From positions 1-5,826 of the forward strand of contig CAZUTK010000105.1 of assembly GCA_964623265.1 (NCBI GenBank): 5,826 bases of DNA, in the 5' to 3' direction. The position numbers and the translations under genes are program-made. This DNA is from CAZUTK01 sp964623265. Its GTDB lineage: Bacteria; Electryoneota; B3-LCP. Of the stretch, positions 1-5,826 are shown piece by piece. A model generated the notes under the pieces. That model made no database searches, was not told where the DNA came from, and saw only the letters and a program-made list of their open reading frames with translations. The number at the start of each line of letters is the position of its first letter. Positions within the stretch are counted from its first letter, which is position 1.

Positions 1-1558
1 GCTGTATGAAACTGAAGGTGTTCTGACCGTTAAGGATCGTGATATCCGGATCGTAACAGCTCAGTGTTACGGTTACATTGTAACCGATCACCGTCGTCGA
101 GTTGTTCACGATGGTGATGAGATAATTCACCGTTTCCCCCGGATCAGGACGCCCATCTCCGTTGCCGGCTTGATCATCGAATGCCTGCTCGGTATAGGCG
201 AGATTCGGGAAAAGGCTGGTGATGGAAGCCCCCGCGTCAATCCTGCCATATCCCAACTGCCCGGGATAACCCGGAACCTCGATGCAGTGATCAAAGATGT
301 GCTGGATTAAAGTGGCGTTGGTAAACGCCGGATTGGCTGCCCAGAGCATACACGCCAAACCCGCCGCAATCGGGCAGGAAAAGGAAGTTCCGTCCCACGC
401 CTGATAGGTCCCGCCTGGGGTCGTATTCAGGATGTTTTGCCCTGGTGCGCAGATATCAATCGTGGGTCCGTAATTCGAGAATGACGCCTTGTTGTTGTTC
501 TGGTCGGTAGCGGCAACCGAAACCACATTATTATACGCCGATGGATAATGTGGCGCAGTGGTGTTTTCATTGCCGGCGGATGCGAAGATGGCTACACCGG
601 CGTTCCAGGCGTTGTTGATGATAGTCTGCTCGTACGCCACATAGGAAGGTCCACCGTAAGAAAGGGATAGCACCTTGGCGCCGTTGTTGGCGCAGTACGC
701 CATACCCGCTGCGCTCGCATAGATATATTGACCGTTTCCGGCGCGAGCCGTCATAATGCGTGCCTTGCATCCCAAGCTGGAAACGCCGATGCCGTTATCC
801 GTCCGAGCGGTTACATCGCCGGCGCAGTGCGTGCCGTGCCCGGCGGTGTTGGGGTCCTGAATATTATTGTTATTCTGCCAGACGTTCCATCCCCAGAAGT
901 CGTCAATATAGCCGTTCCCGTCGTCGTCAATCCCATTCCATTCCATGAAATCAATAATGCCGTCCCCGTTGAGATCTTCGCCGGGATTGACCCAGAGGTT
1001 CTCCCGCAGATCCGGGTGCGTCGTATCCGTTCCGGAATCCACGATCCCGACGATCACCGTGGGATCGCCCAGAGTGTAATCGTAGGCTGCCGGCGCATTG
1101 ACATTGCTCATCGCCCACTGACTGCCGAAGAAGGGGTCATTCGGCACATAATCCACTTTGCGGATCATATAAGGTTCCGCAGTTACAATCCCCCTTTTTT
1201 GAAGGTAAGCTTCTGCGACTTCATGCAGATCAATCTCGATGGGGAATTCCAGCACATAGTACCTGGATATATCATCATCCCGCTTTTCCGCCGGTTCTTT
1301 CGCCCAGGGAATCAGCTTTTGAATGCTCGTCACGTTATACTGCCGGGCGAGCGCATCCAAATCCGGATTGCCGATCAATGCGATTCCGGATTGATTCTCG
1401 ACTACGATCGGACCTAATTCATAGCCGAAATGCACGACGATCCGGCCTTTCCATTCAAGGTTATCCGTCATAGGTGGAATATCAGTCGCAGCAGCCGTGT
1501 TGATAAAACCGAAAATCACCAAGCCCGCGATGGCAAAAAGGGTAAGGCGCTTGCTCAT
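1..1558 (-). CDS. Secreted subtilisin-like (peptidase S8) serine protease, C-terminus cut by window edge
   Basis: Exported serine endopeptidase; 519 residues are visible and the frame is still open at the left edge. Seen in order: a signal peptide (basic MSKR, hydrophobic core to about residue 22, TAAA/T cleavage-type site near 24-25); a pro-region of about 110 residues that I cannot match to a named inhibitor family; and a catalytic domain from about 140 to 450. The triad is Asp174 (GIVDSGTD), His241 (HGTHCAG) and Ser392 (GTSFSCP), with oxyanion-hole Asn330 (SAGNE), so the enzyme should be active. Between Asp and His lie two acidic calcium-type loops (195-206 and 211-220). From about 452 an Ig-like beta domain begins with GNGDGRPDPGE, typical of multidomain cell-surface subtilases. 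ATG at 1558 is preferred over ATG at 1564 because GGAGG sits 6 nt before the former and directly abuts the latter. Eight cysteines occur in the visible part. Natural substrate unknown; degradation of external protein is an inference. A type IX secretion tag may lie beyond the window. Confidence 0.95.
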   Translation of the reverse strand, partial: MSKRLTLFAIAGLVIFGFINTAAATDIPPMTDNLEWKGRIVVHFGYELGPIVVENQSGIALIGNPDLDALARQYNVTSIQKLIPWAKEPAEKRDDDISRYYVLEFPIEIDLHEVAEAYLQKRGIVTAEPYMIRKVDYVPNDPFFGSQWAMSNVNAPAAYDYTLGDPTVIVGIVDSGTDTTHPDLRENLWVNPGEDLNGDGIIDFMEWNGIDDDGNGYIDDFWGWNVWQNNNNIQDPNTAGHGTHCAGDVTARTDNGIGVSSLGCKARIMTARAGNGQYIYASAAGMAYCANNGAKVLSLSYGGPSYVAYEQTIINNAWNAGVAIFASAGNENTTAPHYPSAYNNVVSVAATDQNNNKASFSNYGPTIDICAPGQNILNTTPGGTYQAWDGTSFSCPIAAGLACMLWAANPAFTNATLIQHIFDHCIEVPGYPGQLGYGRIDAGASITSLFPNLAYTEQAFDDQAGNGDGRPDPGETVNYLITIVNNSTTVIGYNVTVTLSCYDPDITILNGQNTFSFIQ

Positions 1559-1564
1559 TTTCAT

Positions 1565-1569
1565 CCTCC
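1565..1569 (-). promoter_or_regulatory. Shine-Dalgarno site of the subtilase gene
   Basis: GGAGG on the - strand ends 6 nt before the ATG at 1558 and 0 nt before the ATG at 1564. Only the 1558 start has workable spacing, so this site decides the start and removes two residues (Met-Lys) from the longest reading. Confidence 0.75.
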
Positions 1570-1643
1570 GGTTCGTGTTTCCCCTCAAGATCCGGCGCGA
1601 ATTCCATTCGGGGACTTCAGGGTTATAATTGATATTCAGAGAT

Positions 1644-1672
1644 AAAATAGAGGCCGGATGGGGATAAGTCAA
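1644..1672 (-). promoter_or_regulatory. Predicted sigma-70-type promoter of the subtilase gene
   Basis: On the - strand, TTGACT (1672-1667) is followed after exactly 17 nt by TATTTT (1649-1644). These match the -35 and -10 consensus at 5/6 and 4/6. Transcription would begin near 1637, giving a leader of about 80 nt before the ATG at 1558. Found by eye, with no experimental support; AT-rich DNA can give such matches by chance. Confidence 0.5.
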
Positions 1673-1715
1673 GCGAATTCTTTTGCACTTCACACCCAAC
1701 TCAAAGTATTTTTAA

Positions 1716-1744
1716 TTGACATTATTGGCAATTCACATTAAATT
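1716..1744 (+). promoter_or_regulatory. Predicted sigma-70-type promoter of the mltG-pcrA-nadC operon
   Basis: A perfect TTGACA (1716-1721) is followed after 17 nt by TAAATT (1739-1744, 4/6 match to TATAAT). Transcription would begin near 1751, giving a leader of about 30 nt that still contains the AGGAG at 1762-1766. A perfect TATAAT also occurs at 1753-1758 but has no -35 partner at the right distance, and a start downstream of it would exclude the AGGAG. The first pair is therefore preferred. Confidence 0.55.
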
Positions 1745-1761
1745 GATGTACTTATAATAAT

Positions 1762-1766
1762 AGGAG
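1762..1766 (+). promoter_or_regulatory. Probable ribosome binding site of mltG, unusually distant
   Basis: AGGAG is the only Shine-Dalgarno-like sequence before mltG, but it lies 15 nt upstream of the ATG at 1782, against a usual 5-9 nt. No ATG, GTG or TTG in the mltG frame lies between the in-frame stop TAG (1761-1763) and 1782, so the start cannot be moved closer. Initiation may be weak, or the AT-rich spacer may help in another way. Confidence 0.45.
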
Positions 1767-1781
1767 TCGTATAAATTCGGA

Positions 1782-2855
1782 ATGAAATCCTCGCTCCGAA
1801 AATTCGTAATCTTAATCGTCGTCGGCGCCGTGCTCGTGCTCGGAATGATCGCTCATAAGCTGTACAATGCCGTTTACGGCGAAAACGTTCCGCAACTGCG
1901 GGGTGAATTCGCCGAAATTTCCATCACAAAAGGGATGTCCGTTCACGCCGTGGGTCAGTTGCTGCAGGAAAAGGGGTTGTCAAAAAGCGCAAAGGAATTC
2001 GTCTTTGCGGCGAGAATCCTGCGCTTGGACGATAAAATCCAAGCCGGAGTCTTCCCATTGCCGTACGGGAAGTCGAACGCGGAACTGCTCGCGAGACTGA
2101 TCAACGCCGGAGCAAGCGCTGCGTTGGTTACGATCCCGGAAGGATCCACCTCATACGAAATCGCTCATATCCTGCAGACGAAAATCGGTATGGATTCAAC
2201 GGAATTCATGAAGGCGGTCTTCGATACCGCGCTCCTGCAGCAATTCGGCATTGAAGCGCCTTCCTTTGAAGGGTATCTATTCCCGGATTCCTACAACCTA
2301 TATCGGGATATGCGGCCTTCGTGGGTGATCCGCCGGATGACGGAGCGTTTTTTTTCGGTTTTCGATTCTACGCGCCGGGCAAAAGCCGCCGCTCTGGGGA
2401 TGTCCGTGAATCAGGTGGTCACACTTGCCTCCATTATTGAAGGCGAAATGGTGCACGATAGCGAAGCGAATGAAATATCGGCTGTGTATCACAATCGTCT
2501 GAATAAGAATATGCTGCTGCAGGCGGATCCGACCATCCAGTATATTATTCCATCCGGTCCGCGAAGGTTGTTCCGCAGCGATCTGGCGATCGAATCGCCT
2601 TATAATACCTACCTGCATCCCGGGTTACCTCCGGGACCGGTTTGTAATCCCGGCCGCGTTGCCCTGGATGCAGCTTTACATCCCGCCGCTGTTCCGCATA
2701 TTTTTCTCGTCTCGCGAGGCGATGGCTGGCATGCGTTCAATACGACTCTCGGAGAACATTTAGAAGACAAGGCGCACCTCGACAGCTTGCGCCAGGCAGA
2801 GGGAACGGCATCCAACCGCCCGGATACGTCAGCGCATCAAACCCTGCATCCATAA
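1782..2855 (+). CDS. mltG: Endolytic murein transglycosylase MltG (YceG family)
   Basis: MltG cleaves nascent peptidoglycan glycan strands in the periplasm, next to the inner membrane, and is thought to set glycan chain length or terminate synthesis. The 357 residues match the usual family length. Seen: a short basic N-terminus, one membrane segment (about residues 8-24), a LysM-like subdomain (about 45-110), then the catalytic YceG domain. Catalytic Glu is Glu220 in LASIIEGE, equivalent to E. coli Glu218 in LASIVEKE; Glu222 is also kept. The family signatures LQADPTIQY (246-254), SPYNTY (272-277) and GLPPGPVCNPG (281-291) follow. The last 17 or so residues look disordered. The start is fixed: it is the first ATG after an in-frame TAG. 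It is the first gene of an operon with the helicase 6 bp downstream, and its stop codon is in the helicase frame. A run of eight T at 2348-2355 encodes Phe-Phe and is a slippage-prone tract. Confidence 0.95.
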   Translation: MKSSLRKFVILIVVGAVLVLGMIAHKLYNAVYGENVPQLRGEFAEISITKGMSVHAVGQLLQEKGLSKSAKEFVFAARILRLDDKIQAGVFPLPYGKSNAELLARLINAGASAALVTIPEGSTSYEIAHILQTKIGMDSTEFMKAVFDTALLQQFGIEAPSFEGYLFPDSYNLYRDMRPSWVIRRMTERFFSVFDSTRRAKAAALGMSVNQVVTLASIIEGEMVHDSEANEISAVYHNRLNKNMLLQADPTIQYIIPSGPRRLFRSDLAIESPYNTYLHPGLPPGPVCNPGRVALDAALHPAAVPHIFLVSRGDGWHAFNTTLGEHLEDKAHLDSLRQAEGTASNRPDTSAHQTLHP

Positions 2856-2861
2856 AGCACC

Positions 2862-5072
2862 ATGAATCTCTCTGATCTCAATGCCGCCCAGAAAGAAGCC
2901 GTTCTAAACTACCGAGGACCGGTGCTGGTACTCGCAGGTGCCGGCAGCGGTAAGACGCGCGTCATCACCTATCGAATTGCGTTTCTCCTGCAGGAAAGAA
3001 TCGCCCAACCATGGGAGATCCTCGCGGTCACTTTCACGAATAAAGCCGCTTCCGAAATGCGGAATCGCGTGATCCAGTTGCTGCATGGAGATATTGGAAG
3101 CCTCACGATCGGAACCTTTCATGCTTTCGGCGCGCGCTTCCTGCGGCGGCACGGTGAAGCCTTCCAGCGGGACCAGAAGTATTCCATCTACGATGAAGAT
3201 GATCAAAATCAAGTCATACGCGGGGTTTTGAAAGATATAGTGCCGGGAGAATCTTTGAAAGAATATCTTCCGAAAGTGAAGGATTATATCGCTGTGGTGA
3301 AAAATCAGTTGTCCAGCCCGGAACAAATCGCCGTAGGGATATTCGATAAAGACCGCAATTTGTATCTCGAAGCTTTTCACAGATATGAAGAAATCCTGAA
3401 GAAAAACAATGCCTTCGATTTCGATGATCTGATCAACCTCCCCTGCCGTCTCTTGCGTGAAAACCCGCAGATCCTGGCGGAATACCGTCGCCGTTACCGT
3501 TTCCTCCTGATTGACGAATTTCAGGATACCAATCTTCCTCAGGGGGAACTGGCGCGCTTGCTGACGGCGCCCAGCGGCAATATCACTGCGGTCGGTGACG
3601 ATGATCAATCCATTTATGGATGGAGAGGAGCATATATCGGCAATATTCTGCAGTTTCCGCAAAACTTTCAGGGTGTGAAGATCTTCCGGCTGGAACAGAA
3701 TTATCGCTCCACTCAGCCGATTCTGGAAGTAGCGCATCAGGTGATCCGCCGGAATTCGGAACGACACCCGAAAAAATTGTGGACCGATCGAAAAGGCGGC
3801 GATAAACCGGTGGTATTTGCCGCGGCGGACGACAGAGAAGAAGCCGCACGTGTCGTCACCTGGATCCAGGAGTTGCTGAAAAAGCGGAGATACTCGCCTT
3901 CCGACATCGTCATTCTATATCGAACGAATGCCCAATCCCGACCCTTCGAGGAAGAATTGCGCAGGAATATGCTCCCTTACGTCGTAGTCGGCGGGCTCCG
4001 CTTCTACGAACGTAAAGAAATCAAGGATTTCCTCGCATATCTGCGGATTTTGGTGAATCCGAACGATCTCCTCAGCATGCGGCGCATCCTCAACGTTCCG
4101 CCCCGTGGGATCGGGGAAATGACGCTGAACCGACTCCTGAACTACGTGAACACTGCCGGTATCACACTCTTTCATGCGCTTTTCCACTGCGAACAAATTG
4201 AAGGGATCGGCGCCAAGCAGCGCAAGAGTGCCGATCATCTGGGGAAATGGCTGAAGGAAGTCCGAGAATTCGCCGAGCGGGAAAATCTCCACGCCGTCGG
4301 CGAAAAGATACTTCTCGATTCGGGTCTGCTGGAGTATTATCAGAAGGAAGATGCATCGAATTTCGAAAACCGCAAAGAGAATCTCGGAGAATTTCTGAAT
4401 GCGTTGAGGGAATACAGCTTCGAAAGCGGTCACACTGCGCTGGAAGATCTGGAAAATTTCCTGCAAGAAGTCGCGCTGGCGACGGATGTAGATCAATGGG
4501 ACCCTTCGCGTGGATCCATTTCACTGATGACTCTACACGCCGCCAAGGGTTTGGAATTTCCCGTCGTATTTCTTACCGGATTGGAAGATGGGCTTTTTCC
4601 GCACAATAATTCGCTGGATGATCGAGGCAAAGTGGAGGAAGAGCGGAGATTATTTTATGTAGGGACAACTCGCGCGAAAGACCTGCTCTATCTTACTTAT
4701 GCCCATAACCGCATGCGTTGGGGACAGGAAATTTCCTGGCAGAAGCCATCCCGTTTTCTAAAAGATATTCCGGATCACTACTTGGTTTTCGAAGAGGATC
4801 AGTCCCATATCTTGATGGAACGCGCGCGTCCTTCGCTTTCACGACGGCACGATCAGAACCGTCTGCAGACGCAAGATCAGACATTCCCACAGAACGCCGG
4901 CGCAGATTTCACCCTTGGAACACACGTTCGACATCCACAATTCGGGGATGGGATCATTATCAACACGGAAGGGTCTGGTGAGTCACACCGGGTTCTGGTC
5001 CACTTCGAAGACGTAGGCAAAAAGCTTCTCCTCGCGAAGTACGCAAAATTGGATATCATCAAGCCGTCATGA
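2862..5072 (+). CDS. pcrA: ATP-dependent 3'-5' DNA helicase, UvrD/PcrA (superfamily 1A)
   Basis: This helicase unwinds DNA during nucleotide-excision and mismatch repair, clears protein blocks and limits recombination at forks; it acts in the cytoplasm on the nucleoid. At 736 residues it has normal PcrA/UvrD length and every motif is intact: Q motif (LNAAQ, Gln10), Walker A GAGSGKT (26-32, Lys31), Ia TFTNKAASEM (57-66), Ib GTFHAFG (84-90), II LLIDEFQD (215-222), III GDDDQSIYGWRGA (245-257), IV QNYRST (279-284), IVa FYERKEIKD (381-389), V LMTLHAAKGLEF (555-566) and VI EEERRLFYVGTTRAK (592-606). VPPRGIGEMTL (412-422) is the 2B hairpin-type element. Residues about 685-732 form the Tudor-like domain that binds RNA polymerase in relatives, linked by a variable stretch (about 640-684). 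The start is forced, since the mltG stop TAA is in frame 9 nt upstream. No good Shine-Dalgarno is visible, so coupling to mltG is likely. The choice between the names pcrA and uvrD is arbitrary here. Confidence 0.96.
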   Translation: MNLSDLNAAQKEAVLNYRGPVLVLAGAGSGKTRVITYRIAFLLQERIAQPWEILAVTFTNKAASEMRNRVIQLLHGDIGSLTIGTFHAFGARFLRRHGEAFQRDQKYSIYDEDDQNQVIRGVLKDIVPGESLKEYLPKVKDYIAVVKNQLSSPEQIAVGIFDKDRNLYLEAFHRYEEILKKNNAFDFDDLINLPCRLLRENPQILAEYRRRYRFLLIDEFQDTNLPQGELARLLTAPSGNITAVGDDDQSIYGWRGAYIGNILQFPQNFQGVKIFRLEQNYRSTQPILEVAHQVIRRNSERHPKKLWTDRKGGDKPVVFAAADDREEAARVVTWIQELLKKRRYSPSDIVILYRTNAQSRPFEEELRRNMLPYVVVGGLRFYERKEIKDFLAYLRILVNPNDLLSMRRILNVPPRGIGEMTLNRLLNYVNTAGITLFHALFHCEQIEGIGAKQRKSADHLGKWLKEVREFAERENLHAVGEKILLDSGLLEYYQKEDASNFENRKENLGEFLNALREYSFESGHTALEDLENFLQEVALATDVDQWDPSRGSISLMTLHAAKGLEFPVVFLTGLEDGLFPHNNSLDDRGKVEEERRLFYVGTTRAKDLLYLTYAHNRMRWGQEISWQKPSRFLKDIPDHYLVFEEDQSHILMERARPSLSRRHDQNRLQTQDQTFPQNAGADFTLGTHVRHPQFGDGIIINTEGSGESHRVLVHFEDVGKKLLLAKYAKLDIIKPS

Positions 5073-5826
5073 ACCTTCAACAGCTGGTCAAAAATGCTTT
5101 ACAGGAAGACATCGGGAAAGGCGATTGGACGACCCAAGCTCTCGTTGATCCGAACAGCAGGGGGACCGCCCGGGTGTTTTCCAGAGGGCCAGGCATAATC
5201 TCCGGAATCACTGTTTTCACTGAAGTTTTCCGACAGATTGACGAAACAATAAATGTAGAGACTCATCTGCGCGACGGCGATGCGATCGGACGCGATGAAA
5301 TCGTTCTGCGCCTCACCGGACGGCTTTCAGGCCTGCTCACCGGCGAAAGAACCGCATTGAACTTTCTCGGCAGACTGTCCGGAATCGCAGGTTTGACGCG
5401 GCGTTTCGTGGACGCGGTCGCCGGCGCCGGCGTCGAGATTCTGGATACCCGTAAGACCACCCCGCTGCTGCGCAGCTGGGAGAAAGCGGCGGTCCGACAT
5501 GGCGGAGGCAGGAATCACCGCAGCGGGCTGTACGATATGATCTTAATAAAAGAAAATCACATCGCCGTCGCGGGCGGCATCCCTGCAGCACTCCGCAGAG
5601 TTCAGAAATTCCTAAAGGATGCGAAGAAAAACCTTCCTATCGAAATCGAAGTCAGGAATTTGGACGAACTGAAGCAAGCGCTCGAGTACCAGGTGGATCG
5701 CATTATGTTGGATAATTTTTCGCCGAAAACAGCTCGTCAAGCCGCGGCGATCGTGAACGGCCGTTGCCCGTTGGAGGTTTCCGGCGGAGTAAATTTGAAA
5801 AACATCCGCGAATACGCGCTGTCCGG
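5069..5826 (+). CDS. nadC: Nicotinate-nucleotide pyrophosphorylase (quinolinate phosphoribosyltransferase, decarboxylating), 3' end cut
   Basis: NadC converts quinolinate and PRPP to nicotinate mononucleotide, CO2 and pyrophosphate, the entry of de novo NAD synthesis, in the cytosol. The 252 visible codons cover nearly all of a family that is usually about 280-300 residues; the frame is open at the right edge. Seen: N-terminal EDIGKGDWTT (13-22); GERTALNFLGRLSGIA (92-107); DTRKTTP (126-132); EKAAVRHGGGRNHRSGLYD (138-156), with substrate-binding Arg128, Lys129, His150 and Arg151 by family analogy; LIKENH (159-164, Lys161); IEIEV (191-195); MLDNFSP (213-219, Asp215); and EVSGGV (236-241, Ser238). 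The usual Gly after KTTP is Leu133 here. The ATG overlaps the helicase stop codon in an ATGA junction (5069-5072) and no Shine-Dalgarno is evident, so translation probably depends on reinitiation by ribosomes finishing the helicase. Neither nadA nor nadB is in view; either could lie downstream. Confidence 0.95.
   Translation, partial: MNLQQLVKNALQEDIGKGDWTTQALVDPNSRGTARVFSRGPGIISGITVFTEVFRQIDETINVETHLRDGDAIGRDEIVLRLTGRLSGLLTGERTALNFLGRLSGIAGLTRRFVDAVAGAGVEILDTRKTTPLLRSWEKAAVRHGGGRNHRSGLYDMILIKENHIAVAGGIPAALRRVQKFLKDAKKNLPIEIEVRNLDELKQALEYQVDRIMLDNFSPKTARQAAAIVNGRCPLEVSGGVNLKNIREYALS

Noticed and set aside
1190..1200. C5T6 tract in the protease gene (A6G5 on the coding strand), considered as a programmed frameshift site
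   Set aside because: The A6G run is not in the phase needed for A_AAA_AAG slippage (codons read CAA AAA AGG), and the zero frame continues intact through the catalytic domain.
728..1417. Open frame of 229 codons on the + strand opposite the protease gene
   Set aside because: It is antisense to the subtilase catalytic and pro-regions, which carry the intact Asp/His motifs. The translation is Ile/Val/Pro/Arg-rich with no recognisable family.
1562..1564. Upstream ATG as the start of the subtilase
   Set aside because: GGAGG directly abuts this ATG, leaving no spacing. The ATG at 1558, six nucleotides after the site, is the better start.
1735..1749. ACAT-7 nt-ATGT inverted repeat overlapping the operon -10 box, considered as an operator
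   Set aside because: The arms are only four bases and do not extend outward; in AT-rich DNA this is expected by chance.
2853..2861. Possible mltG-pcrA fusion by stop-codon readthrough, since the two genes share a frame
   Set aside because: TAA is an efficient stop, no readthrough context is evident, and pcrA has its own ATG right where family members begin. A fusion would also place a cytosolic helicase behind a periplasmic domain.
2904..3767. Open frame of 287 codons on the - strand opposite the helicase gene
   Set aside because: It lies wholly inside pcrA, whose protein shows every helicase motif. Its translation has no recognisable domain and no ribosome binding site of note. It is a shadow frame caused by codon bias.
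3915..4524. Two overlapping - strand open frames (193 and 120 codons) inside the helicase gene
   Set aside because: Both are shadows of pcrA domains 2A/2B, with no start signals and no recognisable product.

Overview
The window looks like a piece of chromosome from an uncultured or little-studied Gram-negative-type bacterium. It holds three complete or nearly complete housekeeping genes on the + strand and one secreted protease gene on the - strand. I see no phage, insertion sequence, CRISPR array, tRNA or rRNA. Coding DNA is close to half G+C by eye, and the only AT-rich stretch is the divergent control region. The protease has the style common in the FCB superphylum and related candidate phyla: Asp/Asn/Gly-rich calcium-type loops between the catalytic Asp and His, a GTSFSCP serine motif, and a C-terminal Ig-like repeat opening with GNGDG..DPGE. 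The visible promoters look like ordinary sigma-70 sites, not the TTG / TAnnTTTG type of Bacteroidota. The phylum-level assignment is therefore an inference with low confidence.

Layout. Positions 1-1558 (-) encode the first 519 residues of a subtilisin-family (S8) serine protease: signal peptide, pro-region, catalytic domain with intact Asp174/His241/Ser392, and the start of an Ig-like domain. The gene runs off the left edge. Positions 1559-1781 are a divergent control region with one TTGAC(A/T)-type promoter facing each way. Positions 1782-2855 (+) encode the endolytic murein transglycosylase MltG. Positions 2862-5072 (+) encode a UvrD/PcrA superfamily 1A DNA helicase with all helicase motifs and the C-terminal Tudor-like domain. 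Positions 5069-5826 (+) encode quinolinate phosphoribosyltransferase NadC, cut by the right edge.

The three + strand genes are packed as one operon (6 bp gap, then an ATGA overlap). The two downstream starts have no clear Shine-Dalgarno sequence, so translational coupling is likely. The functions are unrelated: cell-wall glycan processing, DNA repair/replication-fork maintenance, and NAD synthesis. This looks like a housekeeping operon rather than a dedicated system. The protease is transcribed away from it and is probably a separate secreted or surface product.

I found no convincing new biological system. The points most worth a second look are a T8 slippery tract in mltG, the calcium-type loops and C-terminal Ig module of the protease, a substitution in a conserved NadC motif, and the gene order itself.
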